Counted from the first letter of the stretch, positions 1-9,370 are shown. The stretch is 64,000 nt of DNA from CAWIUB01 sp963839175 (GCA_963839175.1 CAWIUB010000002.1:108606-172605); one strand, 5' to 3'. Translations and numbers: made by a program. The notes: generated from the sequence alone by a model not told the origin.

Positions 1-2353
1 CGACGCCGGCGTGCGGATCGCCGTCCTGGCGGGCTTGCTCGAAGGCGAGGTGGTCGGTCAGCCAGGCGCGGTAGCTGGTCTCTTCCATCCGCTCCAGCGG
101 GCCGGAGTGGATGCGGCCGCGGCGCTCGTACTCGGCGATCGCATCCAGGTCGCGGTTGCGCAAGCCGAGCGAGGCGGCACATTCCCATTCGCGCAGCTGG
201 CCGCGCTCGTCGCGGAAGCGGCGCACCGTGGTGAGCATTCGAGCGTTGGTGCGGTCGACGACGGTGCGGAACATGCCGCCGGCGCCGATGGCGCCGAGTT
301 GCTTGTCGTCGCCGACCAGCAGCAGCTTCGCGTCGGCCTTGCGCACCGCGGTGAGGATCGCGTCCAGCTCCCGAGTGGTGACCATGCTCGCCTCGTCGAC
401 GATCACCAACTGCCCGGGCCGCAGCGTCCAGGCGGGGTCGGGTTGATAGGTCTTGTTGCGTGCGGCAGCGTCGGTGGCCCGCTTGGTCTGGTTGCGGTAC
501 TCGTGCAGCCACTTGGCGATGTTCTCCGCACGCGCACCGATCGAGTCGGCCAGCACGCCGGCCGCGATCTGGCTCGGTGCCAGCGCGAGCACATCGCGGT
601 TGCCGGGATGATCGGCGTCGACCGGCCGCGCCTTCCACGCTGCGGTGATGGCGCGTTGCACGTAGGTCTTGCCCGATCCGGCCGGGCCGACGATCGCCGA
701 GATGCGCGCCCCGGAGGTCAGCGCGGCGTACACCGCGGCGTCCTGGTCTTCCCCGAGCGGCACCCGCGCGACGCTGGCCGCCAGCTCCCGCGCGGGGATC
801 AGCGGCGCGTCCGCGTCCTGGAGCGCGGACAGGATCCGCTGCTCGGCAGCCACTGTGGAGCGCGCCGCGTACAGCACGTCGTCGTGCGCGGTGTACACGC
901 TCTGCGCGTCTGATTCGCGCCGCAGCGTCGGCCCGACCGCGAGCACGTCCGGCGGGGTGACTTGCACCGAGTCGGCCAGCAACCGGTGAACCAGCTGCTC
1001 GACTCGTACCTGGTGCTCGGCGAACGCCTCCCGCGGTGCCGGCGGGAGCACCCGGCTGACCGCGAGGACGGCGTGGTGACGGGTCCACACCGCGCGGGTC
1101 TGGTTCAGCACCGCCACGGCCTCGGCCAGGATCTGCCGGTCGGTACGCGGCCGCTGCTGCCGCCCGGACGGGTGCGTCGCGGTGTCGAGCAGCACCGCCG
1201 GGTCGTGGCCGGCTTGGACTAGTTCGTGCCGCCAGCGCGCGATCGCGTCGGCCGTGCTCTCGGCAGCCTTCTTCGGCGGGCGGGTCGACAGCGTGAAGTA
1301 GCGGTGCAGTTTGTGCCACGCGGAACCGGGCCGCGCCGGCCCGTCGAGAGTTTCCGAGATCTTCTTCCTGATCGCTGCGTCGCGCTTGCTGAACAGCTCG
1401 ATAACGGCCAGCGGGATCCCGTGGACCTCACGAATGGTGCGCCGCTCGTCGACGCTGAAGCGCACGCCCAGCCGTTCCGCGAGCTCGGTCTCCAGTGCCT
1501 GCTCGTACACCGCGCGCGCGCCCACGCTTGCCGCGTAGACGGCGCGGCCGTCGACGGTGCGCCACTTGCCGTCGGCGCACAGCACCCGGTTGGCGACGAT
1601 CGCGTGGGTGTGGATGTTGGGGTCTTGCTCGCGGGACATGCGGTGCTCGAACGCGGCGATGATCAAGCCCTTCGTGTCGACCTGGCGCACCCCGTTGACG
1701 CCGGCTCGGGAGTACGCGGCGTGCTCTTGCACGTACTCCAGCGCGGTGTCCACCGCGGCCCGGTGCGCGTCCATCACCTCCTGCCACACGGCCGCGCCGC
1801 CGATTACGCCGAGCACGCTGACCGACTTCACCGGGGTGAACGTCAGCTCGTACGCCGCGACCGCCTGCCGATCCCCTTCGGCCAGCACCTGCGCGCGGAT
1901 CGCGTCCTTGGAAGCCTCGTCCGCGTCCTGCCCCAAGTCCGCGACTGCCCGCTCGGCGCGGTCGGCGGCCGACTCGTAGGTGGCGAACGCGCGGCCCAGG
2001 TGAAGGTTCTTCTCCGCGGCGGCGAGCATCTCCTGCCGCTCCCGGTTGGTCAGGCCTTGGCTGTTCAACAGACGGAGGGCTTCGACGCGCAGCAGATCGT
2101 CGAAGTGCGGATGCCGCGCCTTGCCGACCAGGTTCTCCAGCTCGGTGGCGCTCACCGGGCCGGCCAACAACCCCACCGTGCCCAGTCCTCGACCGAGCCA
2201 CCGCCCAGGCGTCTCGCCGTGCGCCTTGGTGTCGCTGTAGTAGGCCAGCGCCTGCGCCGGCGACAGCTCCGCGAAGTCGTCCTTGCCGGCCGCGACCTGC
2301 TCGGTCAGGTACTTGCAGCCGGTACCTGCCCCGACGCGGCCGACGGTCAACAC
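1..2353 (-). CDS. traA: MobF (TraA/TrwC-type) conjugative relaxase-helicase, 3' end outside the window
   Basis: Nicks one strand at oriT and unwinds the plasmid or ICE for conjugative transfer. The frame is open from a GTG at 2353 to the window edge (about 784 codons seen). The N-terminus LTVGRVGAGTGCKYLTEQVA is the classic MobF start. The metal-binding cluster HxxSxxxDPNIHTH lies near residues 235-250. The C-terminal RecD/AAA_30-like helicase shows Walker A GPAGSGKT (about residues 556-563) and Walker B LVIVDEAS (about 650). Actinobacterial TraA proteins run 1000-1900 residues, so much of the C-terminus is beyond position 1. It is divergent from the accessory genes at 2524-4929. Confidence 0.93.
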   Translation of the reverse strand, partial: MLTVGRVGAGTGCKYLTEQVAAGKDDFAELSPAQALAYYSDTKAHGETPGRWLGRGLGTVGLLAGPVSATELENLVGKARHPHFDDLLRVEALRLLNSQGLTNRERQEMLAAAEKNLHLGRAFATYESAADRAERAVADLGQDADEASKDAIRAQVLAEGDRQAVAAYELTFTPVKSVSVLGVIGGAAVWQEVMDAHRAAVDTALEYVQEHAAYSRAGVNGVRQVDTKGLIIAAFEHRMSREQDPNIHTHAIVANRVLCADGKWRTVDGRAVYAASVGARAVYEQALETELAERLGVRFSVDERRTIREVHGIPLAVIELFSKRDAAIRKKISETLDGPARPGSAWHKLHRYFTLSTRPPKKAAESTADAIARWRHELVQAGHDPAVLLDTATHPSGRQQRPRTDRQILAEAVAVLNQTRAVWTRHHAVLAVSRVLPPAPREAFAEHQVRVEQLVHRLLADSVQVTPPDVLAVGPTLRRESDAQSVYTAHDDVLYAARSTVAAEQRILSALQDADAPLIPARELAASVARVPLGEDQDAAVYAALTSGARISAIVGPAGSGKTYVQRAITAAWKARPVDADHPGNRDVLALAPSQIAAGVLADSIGARAENIAKWLHEYRNQTKRATDAAARNKTYQPDPAWTLRPGQLVIVDEASMVTTRELDAILTAVRKADAKLLLVGDDKQLGAIGAGGMFRTVVDRTNARMLTTVRRFRDERGQLREWECAASLGLRNRDLDAIAEYERRGRIHSGPLERMEETSYRAWLTDHLAFEQARQDGDPHAGV

Positions 2354-2523
2354 ACTCCGACAAGTGCTTCGGGGTAGGCGAAACACGACACGGTTTTCCA
2401 CAGACATTGAGTAATGCAATGGGGTCTTCCGAGATTCGGGCGCTGAGACGCGGGTGGTTCAAGGGCTTTGAGGCGACATGAGCGCGAGCGGTCGGCGGCG
2501 GGTGCCGGGTTACGGTGCCTGGC
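2354..2523. promoter_or_regulatory. Divergent intergenic region of the conjugation block, candidate oriT
   Basis: This 170-bp spacer separates the relaxase gene (minus) from the plus-strand accessory genes and must hold both promoters. In MobF systems oriT usually lies next to the relaxase gene, so this is the obvious place for it. I see no convincing long inverted repeat or known nic consensus, so the oriT assignment is positional inference only. Confidence 0.35.
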
Positions 2524-2919
2524 ATGACGAGCACGACGAATGCACGGGAACTGGAGCGGCTGCGCAAGGCGCGCACAGACGCGCAGGACCGGTTCGCGAA
2601 GCAGATGAAGCTGCTGGAGCAGATCGTGGCCACCGCCGCCGAGCGGGAGGCGATCACCAGGCGGTGGCACGGGCAGCTCGCGGCGCTGGCCGACCTGTCG
2701 GGCGGCGCCGCAAGCGCCGCGGAACTGAGTGGCCTGCCGAAGGCCGACATCGAGGGCGCGGTCAAGAGCGTCGACCCCGCTGAGGTCGAGGCGGTGCTCG
2801 AGGCGGCGAAGCCGGCGCCGCGGCGCCGCCGCAGGCCGGCCGGCGCGGGGTCAGGCAACGGTGCGGGCGCTGCAGGCACTGTCGGCGCGGGCGGCGCTGC
2901 GGCGGCGAGCTCGGCCTGA
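2524..2919 (+). CDS. Small coiled-coil protein of the conjugation block, function unknown
   Basis: 131 residues from ATG 2524 (an in-frame ATG at 2515 is the alternative; neither has a strong ribosome site). Residues 5-55 are highly charged and helical (RELERLRKARTDAQDRF...), a likely coiled coil. An Ala-rich region with a PKADIEGAV..VDPAEVEAVLEAA segment follows, then an Arg cluster (RRRRR) and a low-complexity Gly/Ala tail. The basic tail and the place beside the relaxase fit a nucleoprotein or relaxosome accessory role, but no family is recognised. Confidence 0.7.
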   Translation: MTSTTNARELERLRKARTDAQDRFAKQMKLLEQIVATAAEREAITRRWHGQLAALADLSGGAASAAELSGLPKADIEGAVKSVDPAEVEAVLEAAKPAPRRRRRPAGAGSGNGAGAAGTVGAGGAAAASSA

Positions 2920-3079
2920 CCAGGCAGCGCGGCGCGGCGCAAACGGTCAGCGGCCCGGTCGGAAATTTCCGGCCGGGCCGTGTCGTGTCCGGGCTGGCTC
3001 GACCCGCTTGTCCTGGGTGGGGGCAGCGGGCCGCCACGAGGCGAGAAGCCAGCGGCCCGGGAGCACCCGGAGGCGAAGG

Positions 3080-4627
3080 ATGAGCGCTGGAGTGAGCGGG
3101 CTCTACCGCGAAGAGGGGCAGGTCTGGCTGCGGGTCAGCCCGGGCCACGCGATCAGCGAGCAGTGGCTCGAGGACCGTGCGCCGGATCTGTACGCGCGCT
3201 GGTGGGACGCGCCGAGCCTGCGCGCGCGGGAGGAGGTTGCGCGATCGATCGAGGAGCGGCTTGAGGAGCTGGAGTCGGCCGAGTCGTGGGAGAAGATGGC
3301 ACTACGACACCAGGCCGAGACGCCGCGGTCGCCGCTGGCGGACCGGGTGGCCCGGTACGAGGCCGCGGCGGCGCAGCTGGGCGCGACCGGGTTCGATGAT
3401 CCGCGCCGGACGGCGGCTCAGCTCAGCCACCGGGCGAGCGGCGACGCGCTGCGCGCCAAGCTCACCACTGGGGCCGGGCACGCGCGTGCGGTGCATCCGG
3501 GCCTGGCTGCGACGCTGATTGCGCAGCCTGAGTGGCTGAGTGAGTCGGGCTGGCGGGCGAGGGAGGAACCGGCTCGCGTCGGCGTGGACTCCGACTTCGG
3601 GTTCGGGTGGGGACTCGAACAGCGGATCCGCGTGTCGTTCATGCCGGCGAGCCGCGACCCGGGTGGGTTGACGACTGACCCGGGCACCCGCGGCATGCTC
3701 TACCTGTACGACGGGAGCAGCGACCGCTACGCGGTCGTGGCCCGCAACGTCACCTACGCCGGGGTACTGGCCGCCGGGGCCGAGCACATCGGATTCGTCC
3801 GCGGGCAGGACCCGGTCGAGTTCGCGCACCGGGTCGTGTATCACAGCGTCCAACAATCAGTGGCCGAACCCGCCGAGGCCGGCTTGGCTGCCGAGCTCGA
3901 CAGTTCCGACCGCGCCCTGCTGCTTCGGCGGCTGGACGCCGCGGACCTGGTGGCGGACCGGCCGTTCATCGAGGCGATGGCGGGCGTGTCGGTCGATCGG
4001 CTCGCGGTGGCCGCATTGCGCGCCGCGGCGCCGGACCACAGCGTGGTCGTCCCGGTGGAGCGGATCCACGCGGAGATGACGGCCGAGGATCCGCATGCGG
4101 CGTTGCGGGCCGATGTGCTGCTCGCCGTCGCCGCCGCGGGCCACGACCCGGCTGAGCTGCGCGCCGCGGAAGCTGCCGGCCGTGGCGTCGACCTCGCGGA
4201 GGTGGCGCCGGCGCAGTTGCCGGCCAGCGACTTCTATGCGCGTCACGCGCCGGGGATCGAGGCCCGCCTGGACCAGGAGATCGCCCGCGGCGGCTTCGCG
4301 GACTTGCCGTCCTACATCTCCTCCTGGCAGTCGGGGCGCCCGGCAGGCGGCAGCTTGCACGACACCGAGAAGGCGATCGTCGAGCACATCGTCGGTCGGG
4401 TCATCGCCGATGCCGACACCGACGGCCGCGACGTGCGCGAGGCGCAGCGGATGTGGCAGCGCGCCGCGGACCGCGCTGCGCTGCGGGAGTGGAGCGGTGC
4501 TCTCGAGCGCGGCGACGTCGAGCTGGCCGCGCCGCGTATGGCCGCAGCAGAGCAGCAGCTCGAGTTGGGACTCCGTGTCGACGACGAGGTCGACGCCGGA
4601 CACGACGCAGAGCAGGAGGTCGGATAA
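3080..4627 (+). CDS. Hypothetical 515-aa protein of the conjugation block
   Basis: Start ATG 3080 has GGAGG at 3069-3073. The protein is soluble-looking, begins MSAGVSGLYREEGQVWLRV and has no signal peptide or membrane helix. The region around residues 170-260 (DSDFGFGWGLEQRIRVSFMPAS...TRGMLYLYDGSSDRYAVVARNVTYAGVLAAG) looks like a compact mixed alpha/beta domain. The C-terminal 250 residues are helical and acidic. Its stop overlaps the next start (TAATG), so the two are translationally coupled. The place next to a MobF relaxase suggests a transfer or plasmid-maintenance role, but this is context only. Confidence 0.75.
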   Translation: MSAGVSGLYREEGQVWLRVSPGHAISEQWLEDRAPDLYARWWDAPSLRAREEVARSIEERLEELESAESWEKMALRHQAETPRSPLADRVARYEAAAAQLGATGFDDPRRTAAQLSHRASGDALRAKLTTGAGHARAVHPGLAATLIAQPEWLSESGWRAREEPARVGVDSDFGFGWGLEQRIRVSFMPASRDPGGLTTDPGTRGMLYLYDGSSDRYAVVARNVTYAGVLAAGAEHIGFVRGQDPVEFAHRVVYHSVQQSVAEPAEAGLAAELDSSDRALLLRRLDAADLVADRPFIEAMAGVSVDRLAVAALRAAAPDHSVVVPVERIHAEMTAEDPHAALRADVLLAVAAAGHDPAELRAAEAAGRGVDLAEVAPAQLPASDFYARHAPGIEARLDQEIARGGFADLPSYISSWQSGRPAGGSLHDTEKAIVEHIVGRVIADADTDGRDVREAQRMWQRAADRAALREWSGALERGDVELAAPRMAAAEQQLELGLRVDDEVDAGHDAEQEVG

Positions 4628-4929
4628 TGGCAGTCAGTGATGACGACGGCACCGCAGAGCGACTGGCCCAGGTCCGCGCACAGCGGCGACACGTCGGGCG
4701 GCTGCGGACCGGCGAGCGGCGGGACGCCGCACACGAGGGCGCGGCCGCCGCGGCGGCACGCGGCGAGGCAGAGCAGGCGGCCGGTCAGGATCCACACGCC
4801 ACGCCCCCGGTGGCCTCGGCGGACACGCGCACGCTGCTGATCGCCGAGGAGGCCGCGCTCGAACTGGACCGTGCCGCGCTCGTCGCCGACCGCGAGATCG
4901 ACGACGCCGACGTCGAAATGGAGACCTGA
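4627..4929 (+). CDS. Small acidic hypothetical protein, coupled to the gene at 3080
   Basis: 100 residues, MAVSDDDGTAERLAQVRAQR..., starting at ATG 4627, which shares one base with the preceding TAA. It is rich in Ala, Arg, Asp and Glu, is predicted mostly helical, and ends in an acidic DREIDDADVEMET tail. No domain is recognised. The TAATG overlap makes it the last gene of the 2524-4929 operon. An accessory role in transfer is inferred from position alone. Confidence 0.6.
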   Translation: MAVSDDDGTAERLAQVRAQRRHVGRLRTGERRDAAHEGAAAAAARGEAEQAAGQDPHATPPVASADTRTLLIAEEAALELDRAALVADREIDDADVEMET

Positions 4930-5289
4930 TAGGACGAGATGTCGCGCATGTATCGCTGACCCAGGGTCTGGCTCGCACACGCGCGAGGCGGCACAGAGAT
5001 GGACCAGCGAGGCCCTGACCAAAAGCCCAGCCGCGCACAGACTTGGTCGGACCGGCTCGAACGCTCAGCCGACGACGGATCTTCGCCTCACCGCTGTCGA
5101 CGGCGTGCCCGGCGGCGGTGGTGATCGAATGCGGCGACGCGCTGGTACCGGCTTCCAGCCACCGCCTGCGTGGGTCCGCGCTTCCCACCGCTGGCGCTAG
5201 CTTCCCCGGCCACCAGCAGGCGGCGTGCACCTCCGGCTGGTTGCGCTGACGCGTTGCCTGCGCGCCGTGGGTCAGCTGGTTGGTGAAAC
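4930..5289. other. No gene recognised
   Basis: 360 bp between the end of the conjugation operon and the stop of the convergent SRPBCC gene. Short open frames on both strands show no codon bias or recognisable motif. No clear terminator hairpin was identified. Confidence 0.5.
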
Positions 5290-5745
5290 CTAGTCGAGGA
5301 TGTGTCGGAGCCGGTCGAAGCTCTCGCTCCACCCGTCCTCGTGCAGCTTGCGCCGTTCCTCGGTGATAAATGATCCCTGCACCACAGTGAGCTCGGTGCC
5401 GCCGTGCTCGTTCTTCAGCGAAAGCTGGGCCAGGGTCTCCTGGTCGTCGGGTGCCGGCGGCTCCCAAACGAACGTGTACGCAAGACGCACTGGCGGCGAC
5501 ACCTCCCGGAACTCACCGGTGAGGTGAAAGAGCTCACCCGCCGGCGGCTGCATCGCGATCCGGTAGCCGTTGCCGACACGTGGCACGAACTCGATGCTGG
5601 GGCAGGTGAACTCGTTCGGCCCCCACCAGCGTGCAAGCTTGGCGGGATTCGTCAGTGCATGGTAGACGCGCTCGCGCGACGCGGGTAGGACGCGCCGGAG
5701 GCGGACGACCAGCTCGCTTGCCGGTGTCGTGCCACGGCTCGTCAT
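5290..5745 (-). CDS. SRPBCC / AHSA1-like START-fold protein
   Basis: 151 residues from ATG 5745 (MTSRGTTPASELVVRLRRVLPA). The motif VYHALTNPAKLARWWGPNEFT near residues 26-46 and the C-terminal pattern EHGGTELTVVQGSF...EDGWSESFDRL are typical of the Aha1/SRPBCC hydrophobic-ligand fold, at full family length. Such proteins often pair with ArsR regulators, but here the partner is the 65-aa gene just upstream, whose stop overlaps this start as ATGA. The ligand is unknown. Confidence 0.85.
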   Translation of the reverse strand: MTSRGTTPASELVVRLRRVLPASRERVYHALTNPAKLARWWGPNEFTCPSIEFVPRVGNGYRIAMQPPAGELFHLTGEFREVSPPVRLAYTFVWEPPAPDDQETLAQLSLKNEHGGTELTVVQGSFITEERRKLHEDGWSESFDRLRHILD

Positions 5746-5939
5746 CGCACTGCTCCTGCAGTTGTTGGGATCAGTCCAAGCTGATCGAGCAGGCCCATCC
5801 GCTCGAGTCGCGTTACGCCTGCGATGATCTTGCCGTCGCGGATGGGTGCCTTGAATGTGGTCCTGGCGCGCCGTACGACTTCGTCTCCTGTGTCGCCACT
5901 GAGCACGAACCCACCGTTGCACCAGATCGCGTAGGCCAC
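5742..5939 (-). CDS. Small 65-aa protein coupled to the SRPBCC gene
   Basis: GTG 5939 follows a very strong ribosome site (AAAGGAGG, 6 nt spacer). The product starts MAYAIWCNGGFVLSGDTGDE and ends in a helical MGLLDQLGLIPTTAGAVR. Its stop overlaps the SRPBCC start by 4 nt (ATGA). No family recognised. The strong ribosome site and coupling argue that it is real despite its size and drives translation of the pair. Confidence 0.7.
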   Translation of the reverse strand: MAYAIWCNGGFVLSGDTGDEVVRRARTTFKAPIRDGKIIAGVTRLERMGLLDQLGLIPTTAGAVR

Positions 5940-6120
5940 CGCAGTCCTCCTTTCGGCGGTGCGCGGAGCGATTGTCGCTCCCCGGACTCCAGCATCCACC
6001 AAAGCGGCACTGGCGACACATTGCGTGGTGGCAAGGGAGCGCTCTCCAGGGGGCGGGCATCGGCTAATCGATGCCGTCGCTGGCGGCCTGCACGGCACCG
6101 TCGCGGGGACGCTGCAGGGC

Positions 6121-7434
6121 CTACGAGGAGTGGCGCCGGCTACTACCTGACGAGCTCGGGGTGGCGCCATCGGCCGAGCGCGACACCCACGGCAGCAGTA
6201 CGAGCCCGGCCGACAGAGCAGCGGACCACCCTGCCTCGGGCCGGTACCGCCGACCCCGGCCGGGTCGGAGCGGATTCGGCGATGCCGGCAGCCCACCCAT
6301 CGGCTGGCCGCCCGTCCACGGCGCAGGCACTCGCCTTGAGTCTTTCCGGCTACTCACGCGCTCGTTCAGCACGCCGGTGCGCATTTTGCACGCGACCGGC
6401 TCCGCCATGTCCATGATCGCCCGGCCGCCAGCGTACCGCTTGGCGAGCCGTTCGGCGCCGAGCGACGAAGCCAGTATGCCGACCGTGGCCGCCGTGAAGA
6501 TCACACCCGTCTGGATCGCGTCGTAGCCGCGCACCACCTGCAGGTAAGCCGCGACCGTGAACGACGACCCCAACAGCAGCAGCCACTGGATGTTCTGGGT
6601 GACCAGGCCGAGGTTGGAGGTGCGGTTGCGGAACAACGCTGTCGACAGCAGCGGGTCCTGGCCTGCGCGTTCCTTTGCGCGCACCGCGTAGAAGAACCAC
6701 ATCAGGACGAGCGCGCCCGCGGCGATCAGCGCAATCATCAGCCACACGTTGTTGTCTGTGGCCAAGATGCCCGAGACGAGCAGGACGAGCCCGACGGCAG
6801 AGAGCGCGGCTCCGAGGAGGTCGAAGGGCCGCGTCGGATCCGCCGGCAGGGGATCGTCGAGCCGGCGGCTCAGCAAGACGATCGCGGCGATGACGATCGC
6901 CTGAAACACGAAGGCCGCCCGCCAGCTGATCGCCGTGGTGATCAGGCCACCGATCAGCGGTCCCGCCGCGGAGCCGACGCCCCCCATCGCGCTGATCACG
7001 CCGAACGCGCGAGCGCGCGAAGTGACCCCGGTGAACAACAACGTCGTGAGGATGTACACCGGCGGGATCAGCAGCGCGGTGCCCACGCCTTCCAGGATCG
7101 AATTGCCGACGATCAGGACACCCAGACCCGGAGCGACCGCGCTCAGCAGAGCACCGACGCCGTACACGACCAGACCGAGCCGGAACAGCCGCACCCGGCC
7201 GTAACGGTCGGTCAGCTTGCCGCCGGGGATCATCAACGCCGCCATGACCAGCAGGAAGATCGTTATCGCGATCTGCACCCCTTGGACGGTGGTGTCCAGA
7301 TCCTTGCTGATGTCGTTGATCATCACGTTCATGTTCGAGCCGGCGAAGCTGCAGATGAACTGCGCGAGGGCTAGAGGAACGAGCACGCTCCGCAGCGCGG
7401 GCGACGGCCGTCCCGTCGGAGCAGCTCCAGCCAT
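6121..7434 (-). pseudogene. MFS multidrug transporter (DHA2/EmrB-like), C-terminus replaced
   Basis: From ATG 7434 the protein MAGAAPTGRPSPALRSVLVP shows about ten membrane helices and the MFS loop GGKLTDRYGRVRLFRLGL near residues 65-82, so it is a drug/proton antiporter of the 14-helix type. Homology stops near residue 340, at about position 6412 (KRYAGGRAIMDMAEPVACK). From there the frame continues as a Ser/Arg/Pro-rich tail without membrane helices to a stop at 6121. The last two to four helices are missing, so the transporter is probably non-functional. The cause looks like an old recombination junction. Confidence 0.75.
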
Positions 7435-7565
7435 TTCGCACCCGCCCCCCTCCGGAACGTGAACCGCGGTGAGCGCGAACGCTACTCGATCCATCGGCAC
7501 TCGGTGATCGACGTGTGAGCAACCGTCCGCTAGCGCACGTCGCGCGGAAAGCTCACGTACCACCG

Positions 7566-7661
7566 GTGCGGACCGAGCTGGCCGCCCACTACGGGGTGTT
7601 GATCGACCCGGCGCGGGCGTGCAAGCCGAAGGACAAGGCGCGGGTGATGAAGGCCTGGTAG
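7566..7661 (+). pseudogene. Remnant of an IS21-type transposase (IstA)
   Basis: A 31-codon frame reads VRTELAAHYGVLIDPARACKP followed by KDKARVMKAW and a stop. The order HYGV..PAR..KPKDKA is the conserved stretch of IstA between the second catalytic Asp and the Glu of the DDE triad, which follows KPRDKAKVE in intact proteins. Here the Glu is replaced (V-M-K) and the frame ends. Nothing else of this IS remains nearby, although an intact and distinct IS21 lies at 45820-49254. Confidence 0.5.
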
Positions 7662-7753
7662 TCCTGCCAGAGCGGGTCAGTGATCTCGCTGACCTTAGAA
7701 ATAGCGCAGTAATTAACTAGGTCTGTCGGGTCTATTGGGTTACGGTCTGTGGT

Positions 7754-8992
7754 ATGACGCTGCCCGAGGTGGATCCGGATCGGATGAGTGCGCGCTTGGC
7801 GTTGATCCGCGCGCATCTGGATGAGCGTGCCTGGCGGCTACTGCTGGGTGCGGAGGCGAAGGTGTTGGGGCGGGGTGGGATCACCGCGGTCGCGACGGTG
7901 AGCGGCGCCCACCCGGATACCGTGGCGCAGGGGGTGCGTGAGCTGGACTATCCGGGGCCGATTCCGGGTCGGGTGCGTCGGCCGGGGGCTGGGCGTCCGC
8001 CGGTGTCGGTCACTGACCCGGCGCTGCTTGAGGGGTTGGACGCGCTGGTCGATCCGGAGTCTCGCGGGGATCCGGAATCTCCGCTGCGGTGGACGACGAA
8101 GTCGACCGCGAAGCTGGCTGCTGAGCTGACCGCGGTGGGGCATCGGGTTTCGGCGCGGACGGTGGCCAAGCTGCTCAAGCAGTCCGGGTACAGCCTGCAG
8201 GCCAACGTGAAGACGGTGGAAGGCGCCCAGCACGCGGACCGGGACGCCCAGTTCGCGTACATCAACGCCCAGGCCCGCATGTTCCAGGCCGCCGGTGACC
8301 CTGTGATCAGCGTCGACACCAAGAAGAAGGAGCTCGTCGGCAACTACGCCGCCGGTGGCCGGAAATGGGAACCCGCCGGGCAACCCCGCAAGGTCAAGGT
8401 GCACGACTTCGCCGACCCCGACCTGGGCAAGGTCGCGCCGTATGGCATATACGACATCACCACCAACACCGGCTGGGTCAACGTCGGCACCGACGCCGAC
8501 AACGGCCAGTTCGCCGTGGAGTCCATCCGCCGCTGGTGGACGACCATGGGCACGATCACCTACCCCGGATCCCGCAGGCTGCTGATCACCGGCGGCTCCA
8601 ACGGCTCCCGGCTGCGGCTGTGGAAGACCGAACTCGTCGGCTTCGCCACCCAGGCCGGACTGGACATCACCGTCTGCCACCTGCCGCCCGGCACCTCCAA
8701 GTGGAACAAGATCGAACATCGGCTGTTCTCTGCGATCAGCCGCAACTGGCGCGGACGACCACTGGAATCCCACGAGGTCGTGATTGAAACCATCCGCGCG
8801 GTCACCACCAGCACCGGGCTGACCGTCCACGCCGAACTGGACACCAACGCCTACCCCCGCGGCATCAAGATCCCCGACGAAGACATGAACGCCCTGGAAA
8901 CTACAGGGATCCTGACCCGTCACGACTTCCACGGCGACTGGAACTACACCATGGCCGCCAGCGCCACGACACGCCCGGCAGCACCCACCTAA
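7754..8992 (+). CDS. ISAzo13-family transposase with a damaged DDE motif
   Basis: 412 residues from ATG 7754, full length for the ISAzo13 family. N-terminal HTH-type region, then VISVDTKKKELVGN (first Asp, about residue 178), a conserved GYSLQANVKTVEG motif, and CHLPPGTSKWNKIEHRLFS (catalytic Glu, about 314). The middle motif is normally LL(I)xADxGGSN. Here it reads RRLLITGGSNGSR, so about three residues including the catalytic Asp are missing in frame near position 8590. The protein should therefore be made but inactive. The exact IS ends were not resolved. The IS sits between an IstA remnant and a broken DUF4235 gene. Confidence 0.85.
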   Translation: MTLPEVDPDRMSARLALIRAHLDERAWRLLLGAEAKVLGRGGITAVATVSGAHPDTVAQGVRELDYPGPIPGRVRRPGAGRPPVSVTDPALLEGLDALVDPESRGDPESPLRWTTKSTAKLAAELTAVGHRVSARTVAKLLKQSGYSLQANVKTVEGAQHADRDAQFAYINAQARMFQAAGDPVISVDTKKKELVGNYAAGGRKWEPAGQPRKVKVHDFADPDLGKVAPYGIYDITTNTGWVNVGTDADNGQFAVESIRRWWTTMGTITYPGSRRLLITGGSNGSRLRLWKTELVGFATQAGLDITVCHLPPGTSKWNKIEHRLFSAISRNWRGRPLESHEVVIETIRAVTTSTGLTVHAELDTNAYPRGIKIPDEDMNALETTGILTRHDFHGDWNYTMAASATTRPAAPT

Positions 8993-9297
8993 ATATTGCG
9001 CGAGCCCTTACTCTTGGAGATCAACAGCTCCCCGGTGGCGTCGCGGAACCCGCCGATGCGCAGCTTGGTGCCGACAGTGCGTGCTGGACGGCCGACGGTG
9101 CGGGCCAAATAATCGCTGTCATGAGTGACGTAGCTGCCGAACAAGACCGGATGGCCAGGTTTTTGGATCGGGCAATTATCAAGCTGATGTACAAGTGGAC
9201 TTTCGCACTTTGAGCGGCTGATGTGGCGGCGTCTTTCGCGCATCCTGGCGATACGCCGCGCCAATTGATCAACCAAATCGGGCGTCGTGAGACTCTA

Positions 9298-9324
9298 TAT
9301 CTGCACGCGTAGCGCGTGCAGATA
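9298..9324. repeat. Subterminal perfect hairpin of the IS
   Basis: TATCTGCACGCG, then the 3-nt loop TAG, then CGCGTGCAGATA: a 12-bp perfect inverted repeat 103 bp from the left IS end and just upstream of the first ORF. A similar hairpin occurs at the same distance from a related IS end at 16774-16918, suggesting a conserved function such as blocking read-through transcription into the transposase genes or protein binding. Confidence 0.75.
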
Positions 9325-9370
9325 GGGGATGAGACGATGGCCGGTCAGAAGCTCGAGCCTGCTGCCACGG

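Noticed and set aside
11..2377. Two long plus-strand open frames
   Set aside because: They run opposite the relaxase gene, whose minus-strand protein has clear MobF and helicase motifs; the plus frames are GC-rich shadows without motifs.
1428..2942. 504-codon minus-strand open frame
   Set aside because: It overlaps the relaxase in another frame and the plus-strand gene at 2524; composition is Arg/Ala/Gly-rich shadow.
4634..5467. 277-codon minus-strand frame
   Set aside because: Overlaps two better-supported genes and shows only low-complexity Arg/Ala/Pro sequence.
7690..9010. Inverted-repeat ends for the ISAzo13 element
   Set aside because: AAATAGCGCAG near 7702 and AAATATTGCGCGAG near 8991 look alike but are in direct, not inverted, orientation; ends left undefined.
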